Part shown: positions 21,999 through 31,221 of the stretch, one piece after another
How positions within the stretch are numbered: the first letter of the stretch is position 1
Layout: the number at the start of each line of letters is the position of its first letter
Source of the DNA: Mucilaginibacter sp. cycad4
GTDB taxonomy: Bacteria > Bacteroidota > Bacteroidia > Sphingobacteriales > Sphingobacteriaceae
Direction: 5' to 3'
NCBI RefSeq assembly: GCF_034263275.1
Contig: NZ_CP139559.1
Location: 5,270,001 to 5,334,000 of the forward strand
Length of the DNA stretch: 64,000 bases
Made by a program: the position numbers and the translations under genes
The notes under the pieces: model-generated
What the model was told of the DNA's origin: nothing
The model's input: only the letters and a program-made list of their open reading frames with translations
The model's database searches: none

Positions 21999-24900
21999 TT
22001 GTTCATTTTATTGACATTGAGCATACTTTTACTCACGTTTCAGTTTAAGCCGGTGCAAACCTGGGCTGCTAAAAAAGCGGCAGCTTACCTTGCCGGCGAA
22101 CTGAAGACCAAAGTAGGTATCCAAAGCCTTTATCTGAGGCCGTTCCGTTCGGTAGTACTGGAAGGATTTTATATTTTGGATAAGAAGCAGGATACCTTGC
22201 TAAGTACGCCCAGGCTGGCTGTTGATGTTGAGGGTTTTTATCTTTTCAGAAGTATAAAACGCCGCACCATCAATTTTTCCAATATCGAACTGGATAATGG
22301 CTCCTTCTATCTCAAAAAACAAAAAGACAGTACTACCAACCTGCAATTTGTTATCGATTATTTTAATTCGGGCGATACCACAAAAAAAACCGAAAGCAAA
22401 CCCTGGACACTAAATTTCGGCACCATCGCTATCAATAACTTCCATTTCAGGTACAAAAACAGCCTGCGCGATACAGTAATAGCTGGCGTTAATTTTAACG
22501 ACCTGGATGTACAGCATTTCAGCACGCTGATACAGGGTATGGATTTAAAGAACCACCTGTTTAAAGCCAATATAAAAAGCTTAAGCCTGCATGAAAAAAG
22601 CGGGTTCACCGTAAAACACTTTGCATCGGATGCTACGATTGATACCAACCAGATCATGCTGAAGCACCTCGCCATCCAAACGCCCCGATCAGACCTGAAG
22701 GATTATTTCCGGATGAAATTTAAATCATTTGACGATTTTGATGATTTTGAGAACAAGGTGCACATGGATGCCAGCTTTAAATCGTCGCGTATTTCATCAT
22801 CAGATATTTCCTACTTTACCAGTTCACTAAAAAAAGTAAGTTTTGATCTGGGTATTGATGGGCAGGCTAAAGGTTATGTGAACAATCTTAAAGCCAAAAA
22901 AGTGACCATTACCGGCGGCCAGGCAACCTTTGTTAAAGGCGATTTTAACCTGCATAACCTCACCGATTGGGATAACGCTTTCCTTGAGTTAAAATTTGAC
23001 CAGGTTGCCTCAAACAAAAAAGACCTTGATTACCTGATCAGCCATTTTTCGGGAACTCCAACGGAAAAAGCTCCGGCGATACTTTCCAAATTCGGCAATT
23101 TTAATTTTACGGGCAGGTTTACGGGCTCGCAGAACGATTTTGTGGCCTACGGTGTTTTTAAAACAGCGCTCGGTCGTTTTGATTCAGACATCAACCTTAA
23201 AATTGATAAAAATGACCGCCCAAGCTACAGCGGCAGGGTTAATGCCTACGCTTTTGACCTGGGCACCCTGCTTGATCAACGCGATTTGGGCAGGGCTACC
23301 TTTACCTCAAACATACAAGGCAGCGGCGACGCTTTGAAAAGCCTTACTGAAAAAGTGGATGCAAAAATCGCGTCCATCACTTATAACAACTACACCTACA
23401 ACAGGCTTACGCTTAACGGCAGTTTTATAAACAGGCTCGCCAACGCCCACATTACCATAAACGACCGAAATATAAAGCTTGATCTTAAAGGCAAAGTAAA
23501 CCTTAACCCTGCTCTGCCCACTTATGATCTTACTGCCGATATCAAAGAGGCTAACCTGAACAAGCTTGGTTTTACTAAAGATACTTTAATTGTAAGTACA
23601 CTGCTTAAAACCCAGTTTAAAGGCGATGACCTGGCCAATTTGCAGGGGAATATCCTGTTTTCGCCGGCGAGGGTGGTCAATCCGCGGAATAATTATGCAG
23701 TTGACTCTCTTTACCTGTCGGCCGAAGGCATTGGCAATAACCGCACCATCGCTTTAAAATCCGACTTTGCCGATGGTAGCATTAAGGGTAAATATGACCT
23801 TGCAACCCTGCCTTCGTATTTTAAAACCATCGTTAAAAAGTATATCCCTTCCATAAAAACAACCATAGTGCCGCCTAAGCCCGAGGAGTTTGATTTTACG
23901 CTGAACCTTAAAAACCTCGATCCGCTTACAGCTATCTTCCTGCCCGATCTGAAGATCCCGGAGCAAGGCACTTTTGTAGGGCAATTTAATTCGGAAAAGA
24001 AAACCGCCACACTATCAGGTTATATCAAAACCTTAAAATACGGCAAAACCGTTTTCCATGATTTTATTATTGACGAAAACACTACCGACAGCTTACTGGG
24101 CCTCAACGTATCCCTGAGGCGGGTTGACCTAACCGACAGCCTTTTTATCAAGGATATCAACATCACCAACTTCCTGAAAAACGACAGTCTTAACTTTAAC
24201 GTTAAGCTCTCAGATAAAAATGCCGTTAACCAGCTGGATCTTTACGGCCTGGTTGAATTTGGCCGCGATACTACGGCCAAGCTGAAATTGTTGCCGTCAG
24301 ACATCATACTGGAAAAAGAGAAATGGAAGATCCAGGAACAGGTACGCATCCGCTTACTGGATGGTAAAACGCAGGTATCGGGCTTTGAGCTTTCCAACGG
24401 ACCGCAAAAGGTGTTTATTGATGGATTTATATCCGATAACCCCGCGGATGAATTAAAGCTCTCGTTCCAGAAGTTTAACATGCGTACGTTTAACCAGCTC
24501 ACGCGCACTTCGGGTGTAAATTTAAAGGGCTACATGGATGGCGATGTTAAGATGACCTCGGTACTTAAATCTCCGGGGATCGATTCGCATTTAACCATCG
24601 ATTCACTCACCATGAACAAAACGCTGGTGGGCAATGTAAAACTGGTTACCACGCTTGGCAACGACCGTAAACAGGCGGACGTTAATATGAACATCATTAA
24701 TCGCGGCCTGGAAACCATGAACATCGGTGGTACCTACTCATTTGGCAAAGAAACGGATGATAAACTTGATTTTGATATCAAGATGAACCAAACCGAAGCT
24801 ATTATATTTGAGCCTTTTATTAATGACCTGGTTTCGGATGTAAAGGGGCATGTTTCAACTGACCTGAAACTTACCGGCAAGCCCTCGAACCCTCAGCTTA

Positions 24901-26447
24901 ATGGCACTGTTACCCTTGTTAATACCGGCCTTACTGTTAACTATTTGAAAACGGCATATACGGTTAACAACAAGCTGGATGTTAACAACAGCATTATCAG
25001 CATTAAGGATATGGTTTTGAAGGACATTCACAATGGTACCGGAACTGCCAACGGCACCGTAAACCTAAATAACCTATCGAACCCGGATATTGATGTAACC
25101 CTTAAAGCCAATAACCTGATGGCCCTGAATACAACATTCAAGGACAATCACCTTTATTTTGGTACAGCTTATGGCACAGGCACTTTTAGTTTTAAAGGCC
25201 CGGTTGATAACATGAAAATAGATATTACAGCCAGCACTAACGCCGGCACTGTTTTCAACATTCCGCTCAATACCTCATCAACCGCCAGCGATTACGATTT
25301 TATTAAATTTGTAAGCCATAGTGATACCGCCAAAGTTGCTGCTAAAGAGCGTGCTTTTAACGGTGTTACCCTAAACTTTGATTTAAGCGCCGACGAAAAA
25401 ACCATTGTAAAAATAGCCACTGATTACGGCCAGCTGGAAGGCAGCGGCGTTGCCCGTAATTTAAAATTGAATATTAACAGCCTGGGCGATTTTGAGATGT
25501 ATGGCGACTTTTTAATATCGTCGGGTAAGTTTGAATTTACTGCCAAAAACTTTATCAGTAAAAACTTTACGGTAAGCCAGGGCGGTACCATCAGGTGGAC
25601 GGGTAACCCATCAAATGCCGAGATCAACCTTAAGGCCCTGTATGAGGTGCGCACAAGCAAGGCACCATTATATACTGCCGCGGGTTTGCAAACTCCTACA
25701 TCGGGACAGCAAACACTGGTACAGGCCGAGCTAATCCTCACCAAATCACTGTTACAACCTAATATTGATTTCGACTTTAACTTTCCCACCGATCCATCTG
25801 TTAAGGACGATCTGGCAACTTATCTTGCCGATGCCAATAACAGGAGCCAGCAGGCTATCAGTATTATTGTGCGCCGTAACTTTACATCAAACAGTAACAA
25901 CTTAACCAACCAGGTGCTCGGCACAGCCGGCGAGGCAGTGAGCGAATTTGCATTTAACAAGCTTAACAGCCTGATATCGCAATCAAACATTAAAAACTTC
26001 GACTTAAACATTCGCTCGCTCAATGAAGCAAGCGCATCGCTCAGGTTTTATGATGACCGACTAACGTTTAACGGCAGCGTATTTAGCAATAACGGATCAA
26101 GCGATATATTTAACAACAATAATAAAAACCTGTTTAATCAGCAATTTAACACTTTAACCAAAGACTTTGAGGTTTTATACAAGATACGCCGCGACGGTAA
26201 CCTCAATGCCCGATATTCATACCGCGCACTAAACAACACAACCTTAAGCAGCCTCACCGACCCGTCACTTACACAATATGTAAACGGTTTCGGTTTAATT
26301 TATCAGCGTGATTTTGACACCTTTGGCGAGTTTATCCGTAACATATTCAGGCAGGGCCGCCGCAAAAATGCACCGGTTAATCCTGCCCCCATCCCAACAT
26401 CAATTACCACACCTGCAGCCAGGCCCGATGAAGATGAGGATCAATAA
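21999..26447 (+). CDS. tamB: Translocation/assembly module TamB-like protein (AsmA/DUF490 family)
   Basis: A very large protein (1482 residues from the first TTG) with one N-terminal membrane anchor followed by repetitive beta-sheet sequence and the C-terminal TamB/DUF490 domain (about 1130-1430). TamB-type proteins span the periplasm and are thought to bridge lipids or outer-membrane proteins between the membranes. The start is uncertain: there is no ATG, and the frame opens at 21951. An ATT at 21963 preceded by AAAGG would give a typical IKKVLKIFLGLV anchor; TTG at 21999 would cut the anchor short. The tail is Pro-rich and acidic. Confidence 0.9.
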   Translation: MFILLTLSILLLTFQFKPVQTWAAKKAAAYLAGELKTKVGIQSLYLRPFRSVVLEGFYILDKKQDTLLSTPRLAVDVEGFYLFRSIKRRTINFSNIELDNGSFYLKKQKDSTTNLQFVIDYFNSGDTTKKTESKPWTLNFGTIAINNFHFRYKNSLRDTVIAGVNFNDLDVQHFSTLIQGMDLKNHLFKANIKSLSLHEKSGFTVKHFASDATIDTNQIMLKHLAIQTPRSDLKDYFRMKFKSFDDFDDFENKVHMDASFKSSRISSSDISYFTSSLKKVSFDLGIDGQAKGYVNNLKAKKVTITGGQATFVKGDFNLHNLTDWDNAFLELKFDQVASNKKDLDYLISHFSGTPTEKAPAILSKFGNFNFTGRFTGSQNDFVAYGVFKTALGRFDSDINLKIDKNDRPSYSGRVNAYAFDLGTLLDQRDLGRATFTSNIQGSGDALKSLTEKVDAKIASITYNNYTYNRLTLNGSFINRLANAHITINDRNIKLDLKGKVNLNPALPTYDLTADIKEANLNKLGFTKDTLIVSTLLKTQFKGDDLANLQGNILFSPARVVNPRNNYAVDSLYLSAEGIGNNRTIALKSDFADGSIKGKYDLATLPSYFKTIVKKYIPSIKTTIVPPKPEEFDFTLNLKNLDPLTAIFLPDLKIPEQGTFVGQFNSEKKTATLSGYIKTLKYGKTVFHDFIIDENTTDSLLGLNVSLRRVDLTDSLFIKDINITNFLKNDSLNFNVKLSDKNAVNQLDLYGLVEFGRDTTAKLKLLPSDIILEKEKWKIQEQVRIRLLDGKTQVSGFELSNGPQKVFIDGFISDNPADELKLSFQKFNMRTFNQLTRTSGVNLKGYMDGDVKMTSVLKSPGIDSHLTIDSLTMNKTLVGNVKLVTTLGNDRKQADVNMNIINRGLETMNIGGTYSFGKETDDKLDFDIKMNQTEAIIFEPFINDLVSDVKGHVSTDLKLTGKPSNPQLNGTVTLVNTGLTVNYLKTAYTVNNKLDVNNSIISIKDMVLKDIHNGTGTANGTVNLNNLSNPDIDVTLKANNLMALNTTFKDNHLYFGTAYGTGTFSFKGPVDNMKIDITASTNAGTVFNIPLNTSSTASDYDFIKFVSHSDTAKVAAKERAFNGVTLNFDLSADEKTIVKIATDYGQLEGSGVARNLKLNINSLGDFEMYGDFLISSGKFEFTAKNFISKNFTVSQGGTIRWTGNPSNAEINLKALYEVRTSKAPLYTAAGLQTPTSGQQTLVQAELILTKSLLQPNIDFDFNFPTDPSVKDDLATYLADANNRSQQAISIIVRRNFTSNSNNLTNQVLGTAGEAVSEFAFNKLNSLISQSNIKNFDLNIRSLNEASASLRFYDDRLTFNGSVFSNNGSSDIFNNNNKNLFNQQFNTLTKDFEVLYKIRRDGNLNARYSYRALNNTTLSSLTDPSLTQYVNGFGLIYQRDFDTFGEFIRNIFRQGRRKNAPVNPAPIPTSITTPAARPDEDEDQ

Positions 26448-26501
26448 AGCCGAAGGCTGAAAGCTGAAAGCCAAAAGCCTCTCCGGAAATGCATAAAAAA
26501 T

Positions 26502-26533
26502 AAAGGCTTAAAGCACAACCGCTTTAAGCCTTT
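26502..26533. terminator. Bidirectional terminator between tamB and ribBA
   Basis: A perfect 13-bp stem, AAAGGCTTAAAGC, loop ACAACC, then its complement GCTTTAAGCCTTT, with A-rich and T-rich flanks. It lies between two converging genes and can serve both. Confidence 0.85.
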
Positions 26534-26568
26534 ACTATATATCACCTGTTTAGCTTTAAGCTTTTCGC

Positions 26569-27774
26569 TCAATGGTCCCGCATAATGGCATGGTCCATCT
26601 TGTCGCGTTTGGTGCGCAGGTATGCTTCGTTATGTGGGTTTGATGCAATTTCGATAGGCACGTTTTCAACCACCTCTAAACCATAACCGATAAGGCCGGC
26701 CCTTTTTTTAGGGTTGTTGCTCATCAGGCGCATTTTAGTGATACCGAGGCTGCGCAGGATCTGTGCGCCGATACCATAATCGCGCTGATCCATTTTAAAG
26801 CCAAGTTTCAGGTTAGCATCAACGGTATCGTAACCGTTTTCCTGTAAATGGTATGCCTTTAATTTATTGATAAGGCCAATGCCGCGGCCTTCCTGGTTCA
26901 TATAAACAATGGCCCCTTTACCTTCCCGGCTGATCATCTCCATAGCTTTATGAAGCTGAGGGCCGCAATCGCAACGGCATGAGCCGAATATATCGCCGGT
27001 CATACATGAGCTATGCACGCGGACCAAAATAGGCTCACCGGGCTCCCAGGTGCCTTTTACCAGGGCAAGGTGGTTTTCGCCGGTATCAACCTGGGTATAA
27101 GCTATCATATCAAAATCCCCCCATTCGGTGGGCATTTTAACAGCTACTTCACGTTTTACCATCGATTCATGCTCCAGGCGGTAAGCGATGAGATCTTTGA
27201 TAGATACTATTTTCAGGTTAAATTCTTTGGCAATCTCCAGCAAATCGGGCAGACGGGCCATTTCACCGTCTTCCTTCATAATCTCGCAGATCACACCTGC
27301 CGGTTCAAGACCGGCTAAAACAGCCAGGTCAATAGCAGCTTCGGTATGCCCGGTACGGCGCAGCACACCGCCATCCTTGGCTATCAGCGGGAAAATATGC
27401 CCCGGGCGGCCAAGATCTTCCGGCTTAGTAGCCGGATCAATGAGTGCAAGCGTGGTTTTTGACCTGTCGCTTGCAGAGATCCCTGTAGTACATCCATGGC
27501 CAAGCAAATCCACAGAAACTGTAAAATTAGTTTCGTGCGATGTGGTGTTGTGGCTCACCATGGGCATAAGGTCAAGCTCGCGCGCCCTTTGCGCCGTAAT
27601 AGGGGCACAAACCAGGCCGCGGCCGTGGCGGACCATGAAATTGATTGTTTCGGGGGTGGCATTGCGGGCGGCTGTTAAAAAGTCGCCCTCGTTTTCACGA
27701 TCTTCGTCATCAACTACGATAATTGTTTTACCTGCTTTGATTTCTTCAATCGCTTCCTGTATGGTGTTTAACAT
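26569..27774 (-). CDS. ribBA: Bifunctional 3,4-dihydroxy-2-butanone-4-phosphate synthase / GTP cyclohydrolase II
   Basis: This 401-residue fusion catalyses both entry reactions of riboflavin synthesis. The N-terminal half (1 to about 203) has the DHBP synthase acidic loop DDEDRENEGD (22-31) and TGISASDR; the C-terminal half has the zinc site SCMTGDIFGSCRCDCG and the NQEGRGIGL loop of GTP cyclohydrolase II. ATG start. I looked at the upstream gap (27775-27908) and saw no FMN riboswitch pattern. Confidence 0.97.
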   Translation of the reverse strand: MLNTIQEAIEEIKAGKTIIVVDDEDRENEGDFLTAARNATPETINFMVRHGRGLVCAPITAQRARELDLMPMVSHNTTSHETNFTVSVDLLGHGCTTGISASDRSKTTLALIDPATKPEDLGRPGHIFPLIAKDGGVLRRTGHTEAAIDLAVLAGLEPAGVICEIMKEDGEMARLPDLLEIAKEFNLKIVSIKDLIAYRLEHESMVKREVAVKMPTEWGDFDMIAYTQVDTGENHLALVKGTWEPGEPILVRVHSSCMTGDIFGSCRCDCGPQLHKAMEMISREGKGAIVYMNQEGRGIGLINKLKAYHLQENGYDTVDANLKLGFKMDQRDYGIGAQILRSLGITKMRLMSNNPKKRAGLIGYGLEVVENVPIEIASNPHNEAYLRTKRDKMDHAIMRDH

Positions 27775-27908
27775 TCTATACTTGCTTGTTGGGTAGCGCT
27801 TAAACGCTTGTTTAATCTAAATCAAATTTAACGCATATTACCATGACTTGGGTCGGCGTTGTGTAAAATGATAATGCTTTTATAATATGGCGTTTATTAA
27901 ATATACCG

Positions 27909-29363
27909 TTAATGACTGCGACGGGTTGCCTTGGACTTAAACTTTGCTGCCACGCGGTTTACAAAGCGCTTATAAATCTCCATATCAAACAGGGCCGAAT
28001 CCGTAGCCGCTTTATAAGAGAGGAACAAACCAATAGGCAACAGCGTGATAATGGAGATCCACATGCCCAGGTACTTGTTAATATCGCCGCCCTTAACTGA
28101 TTTTTCGCCAATGGTGGTAATGATATAGTAGATCAGGAAAAACACTACCGAAACTACTACCGGTAAGCCCAAACCACCTTTGCGGATGATGGAGCCCAGC
28201 GGCGCGCCAATTAAAAACAATACCAAACAAGCTACCGAAAGGTTATATTTTTTTTGATACTCCACAAAATACCTGCGGATGTTTTCCGAATCGCCCTTAT
28301 ACCTGTCGCTCCGGTTTTTGATCACGTCCTTGATCGACCTAACTTCTGACGCTGCACTGCTGAGGCTCATTTGCTGCTCGGACAGGGTAAGGCCCTGGAA
28401 GGCGTCTTTTTTAGGATCAAACTCCTTATATTTTTTAATGGCCTTTGATTGGGCAGGGATTGAATAATATTTGATATATGGCGTTACCAGTTTATAATTC
28501 ACCATCACATTACTATCAACAGACCGCTGCGACGAATCAAGATAATGTGTTAATTGCCTGATATTCATCATTTGCGATGCCTGTTTAAACTCACTTTCAT
28601 TTGTACGGGCAAGTTTGAAGCCCGAAAGATCAAACTTGGTCTCGGTTTCCTTAAAGCGCTGGCGTAAAAGGCGCTGCCGTGTATTATAACCGGCATTTTC
28701 AGCAGCGGTTTCTTCATACCTCACCCCATCCTTTAAACGTAAAACCAGGTATTTATCACCCATGGTACGATACATCCTTCCTTCACGGGCCAGGATCACG
28801 GAATTGTTGTTATCACCACCAGGGCTTTTTTGATAGATCATGATATCATACAAACGCTGCCCGTCGGGGTCTTTTCGCTTTACGCGGATGGTGTAGCCGG
28901 GAAAACTTGTACTAAATACTCCCTCGGGCAGCAAATCGGCCGATTTTTGTTTACGGGCATCATACAGCAGCGAAAAGTATTTAAGGTTAGCCACCGGCAG
29001 CATATAATCAGAAAAAAAGAATGCCGCCACGCTCAGGATAGTAACGATAACGATCATGGGGTACATGGCGCGGCGCAAAGAGATGCCCGCAGCCTTGATA
29101 GCCACCAGCTCATAATTTTCGCCAAGAGAGCCGTAGGTCATGATAGTAGAGAGCAGTACCGAAAGCGGCAACGCCATGGCCACGTTGGTTGCCGAATTGT
29201 ACATCATGAGCTCCAGTATAGTGTACCAGGCAAAGCCCTTGCCTATAAGGTCGTCGATGTATTTAAACAAAAACAACATCAGCAACACAAACATCACGAT
29301 GAAAAGCGTAACCAAAAAAGGCCTTATAAATGATTTAAGGAGTAAAAGGTGGATCTTCTTCAT
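27909..29363 (-). CDS. LptF/LptG (YjgP/YjgQ) family permease
   Basis: A 484-residue inner membrane protein of the lipopolysaccharide export permease family. Membrane helices lie near 12-33, 55-80, 100-125 and in the C-terminal block (about 380-460), with a periplasmic beta-jellyroll-like region between, which fits LptF/LptG. The conserved N-terminal region FIRPFLVTLF ... YNSATNVAMALPLSVLL is clear. Bacteroidota often have two such genes apart from lptB; which subunit this is cannot be decided. I chose the ATG at 29363; the TTG five codons upstream is less likely. Confidence 0.9.
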   Translation of the reverse strand: MKKIHLLLLKSFIRPFLVTLFIVMFVLLMLFLFKYIDDLIGKGFAWYTILELMMYNSATNVAMALPLSVLLSTIMTYGSLGENYELVAIKAAGISLRRAMYPMIVIVTILSVAAFFFSDYMLPVANLKYFSLLYDARKQKSADLLPEGVFSTSFPGYTIRVKRKDPDGQRLYDIMIYQKSPGGDNNNSVILAREGRMYRTMGDKYLVLRLKDGVRYEETAAENAGYNTRQRLLRQRFKETETKFDLSGFKLARTNESEFKQASQMMNIRQLTHYLDSSQRSVDSNVMVNYKLVTPYIKYYSIPAQSKAIKKYKEFDPKKDAFQGLTLSEQQMSLSSAASEVRSIKDVIKNRSDRYKGDSENIRRYFVEYQKKYNLSVACLVLFLIGAPLGSIIRKGGLGLPVVVSVVFFLIYYIITTIGEKSVKGGDINKYLGMWISIITLLPIGLFLSYKAATDSALFDMEIYKRFVNRVAAKFKSKATRRSH

Positions 29364-29471
29364 TAGTGCTATTTGCAATTAACAGGGGCAAAAACAATTA
29401 GCCGCACAGTTAAAATCCATTAACGTGCAAAAAACCGTTCAGCGTACAAAATTAGCTAAAATAAAGTTTTA

Positions 29472-29852
29472 TCAGGCGCCCAATACACTTATGAGGTAAT
29501 CGATAGAGTTATCCCAGATCTGCTTTCGTTCTGTAATGGCGTCTTCGGTGGCAAAATCAGTAATGGCCAGGGCTACATCATTGGTAAGCTCATCCTGCAG
29601 TATTTCCATTTCAAAATAATACTGGGCATCATCGTCGAGCCATTTAAAACGTACGGATCTGTTTTCCTTAACTGAGCAAAGTTTGGCTTTTTGTGATTCG
29701 TCATCCCATGTAAAAGTATAAACATGGTCACGAATATTAACCTCATCGGCAAACCATTGAGACAAGCCATTAGGCTCGCTTAAGAAGCTGAACAGGATAC
29801 GCGGAGATGATTTTATCTCGTACTCAATGGTAAATTTTTTCTTTTCGGACAT
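29472..29852 (-). CDS. START-like domain protein (SRPBCC superfamily)
   Basis: A 126-residue protein conserved across Bacteroidota, with the AHSA1/START-like pattern: FTIEYEIKSSPRILFSFLSEPNGLSQWFADEV at the start and a C-terminal helix KQIWDNSIDYLISVLGA. The fold forms a hydrophobic ligand pocket; no function is established to my knowledge. It is upstream of the LptF/G-type gene on the same strand, 108 bp away. Confidence 0.8.
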   Translation of the reverse strand: MSEKKKFTIEYEIKSSPRILFSFLSEPNGLSQWFADEVNIRDHVYTFTWDDESQKAKLCSVKENRSVRFKWLDDDAQYYFEMEILQDELTNDVALAITDFATEDAITERKQIWDNSIDYLISVLGA

Positions 29853-29924
29853 TCGGTTTACACTTAAAAAAACAGGAATAAAAGTAAATGTGAAACATTT
29901 TTTCTAAAGAAAACGAATTTCTAC

Positions 29925-29932
29925 TATATTTG
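29925..29932 (+). promoter_or_regulatory. -7 element likely serving the tRNA-Met repeat array
   Basis: TATATTTG matches TAnnTTTG exactly and lies about 85 bp before the first tRNA-Met half copy at 30016. The -33 region is not a clear TTTG. No other gene start follows before the array. Confidence 0.55.
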
Positions 29933-30015
29933 CAAACCTTTTTAGGGACGGCCACTTGTTTTAACAGCAAGGGCACTCTTTTTGCTAACCACAAAAAGAG
30001 CTTAATACATAAAAC

Positions 30016-30351
30016 GGCGGGGTAGCTCAGATGGTTAGAGCGTAGGATTCATATCCGTTAATTAACGGACGGCAGTCCTTGAGAATAAAATTAAAGTTCT
30101 CTTGCGATAAGAGATAGAAAATAAAACGGCGGGGTAGCTCAGATGGTTAGAGCGTAGGATTCATATCCGTTAATTAACGGACGGCAGTCCTTGAGAATAA
30201 AATTAAAGTTCTCTTGCGATAAGAGATAGAAAATAAAACGGCGGGGTAGCTCAGATGGTTAGAGCGTAGGATTCATATCCGTTAATTAACGGACGGCAGT
30301 CCTTGAGAATAAAATTAAAGTTCTCTTGCGATAAGAGATAGAAAATAAAAC
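30016..30351 (+). repeat. Three exact 112-bp tandem repeats containing 5' halves of tRNA-Met
   Basis: Units start at 30016, 30128 and 30240, and the intact tRNA starts at 30352, so the period is exactly 112 bp. Each unit reads as the tRNA-Met 5' half (GGCGGGG acceptor strand, U8-A9, D-arm, anticodon stem and CAT), then TATCCGTTAATTAACGGACGG, which has the perfect palindrome CCGTTAATTAACGG, then GCAGT and a 50-bp linker with the hairpin TCTCTT-GCGAT-AAGAGA. The 3' T-arm and acceptor strand are missing, so these are not functional tRNA genes as they stand. Confidence 0.95.
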
Positions 30352-30425
30352 GGCGGGGTAGCTCAGATGGTTAGAGCGTAGGATTCATAACCCTAAGGTC
30401 GGCAGTTCGATCCTGCTCCCCGCTA
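30352..30425 (+). tRNA. tRNA-Met (anticodon CAT), intact copy
   Basis: Complete cloverleaf: acceptor GGCGGGG with CCCCGCT (first pair G-U), U8-A9, D-arm GCTC...GAGC, anticodon loop TTCATAA, T-arm GGCAG-TTCGATC-CTGCT, discriminator A, no encoded CCA. The anticodon stem TAGGA/CCCTA has an A-C mismatch next to the loop. It lacks the GGG:CCC anticodon-stem pairs of initiators, so elongator Met is the best call; tRNA-Ile2 with a lysidine-modified CAT cannot be excluded by sequence alone. It ends a tandem array of truncated copies. Confidence 0.9.
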
Positions 30426-30436
30426 CACTGAAAATC

Positions 30437-30469
30437 AGCCTGTTACATTAAGTTGTGACAGGCTTTTTC
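30437..30469 (+). terminator. Terminator after tRNA-Met
   Basis: AGCCTGTTAC and GTGACAGGCT form a 10-bp stem (one G-U pair) followed by TTTTTC. It is 11 bp past the tRNA 3' end. Immediately downstream, TATTGGTCACG is repeated twice in tandem (30473-30494). Confidence 0.8.
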
Positions 30470-30618
30470 ATTTATTGGTCACGTATTGGTCACGTTATCT
30501 TATATGTAAGCTTAAAGGTGAATTCAATTATATTGTGTATATTTAGCCTTACCGTTATTATTCATTATAATGCCAAGAGAAGAAGTACAAACAACATCAG
30601 ATCAGCCAACAACTGGAA

Positions 30619-31179
30619 CTAAGAGTGGTTCGAGATAAGAAAAATAGTTAAGGCAGGGATATAAATTACCAGCAGTAAAAATAACGAAAGTGCGATTGTA
30701 TATATTTTCGCTCTGTTTTCGTTTTTTACAAGCATGAAATCTATGTTTTCTTGCAATGCTACTATGCAATTATAATATACTAATTGCCTTTGGTTTTTTT
30801 TATCTTCCGGACTGTCAATATTTTCTACAAGTGATACCTCTGGAGGCAAGCCTCTATTTTTTACTTTTTTAGGAAAAATTAGAAAAGCTAATAAGGTTAC
30901 TTCTAAAAATACCGGAATGCCACTCCAACTTATGAGTGCGACATGATTTACAATTAAGTTTTGGTTTGTAAAAAAGTATCCAACAAAAAAGCCTATAAAC
31001 GCCAAAAGGCCTGTCTCTATCTTAATGGCCTTATTTGTAATAGATTCGGATTCTCCCAATATATCTTCAAAGCGTTCTTTTGCTAAATTAAAAACGAGAA
31101 TATATGTACTTTCATTTACATGATGCCAAATTCCTATTTTAGACTTGATCTTATTTTTTGCTTTCTCGTTCTCGGTCAT
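30619..31179 (-). CDS. Membrane protein of unknown function in the tRNA-Met island
   Basis: A 186-residue protein I do not recognise by name. Residues about 1-50 are soluble and helical; two adjacent membrane helices follow (about 53-72, GLLAFIGFFVGYFF, and 79-97), then a soluble stretch (about 98-155), then a C-terminal helix (about 159-181, LSLFLLLVIYIPALTIFLI). This layout is similar to small SLATT-like membrane proteins linked with defence islands, but the match is only architectural. ATG start at 31179. It is transcribed against the tRNA and nuclease genes and sits in an accessory island. Confidence 0.6.
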   Translation of the reverse strand: MTENEKAKNKIKSKIGIWHHVNESTYILVFNLAKERFEDILGESESITNKAIKIETGLLAFIGFFVGYFFTNQNLIVNHVALISWSGIPVFLEVTLLAFLIFPKKVKNRGLPPEVSLVENIDSPEDKKNQRQLVYYNCIVALQENIDFMLVKNENRAKIYTIALSLFLLLVIYIPALTIFLISNHS

Positions 31180-31221
31180 AATCAAAAATAATTAATTAGT
31201 TTTGATTAAACCGCCTGTTAC

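Noticed and set aside
27188..27796. A 202-codon open frame antisense to ribBA
   Set aside because: The opposite strand encodes a textbook RibBA; the antisense frame is a by-product of its codon usage.
27775..27908. FMN riboswitch upstream of ribBA
   Set aside because: Inspected on the minus strand; none of the conserved FMN-aptamer segments is recognisable.
30016..30425. CRISPR-like array
   Set aside because: The repeat is 112 bp with no variable spacers; units are exact tRNA-derived copies.
30570..30638. 22-codon open frame MPREEVQTTSDQPTTGTKSG...
   Set aside because: Too short, overlaps the 3' end of the membrane protein gene on the other strand, and has no clear ribosome-binding site.
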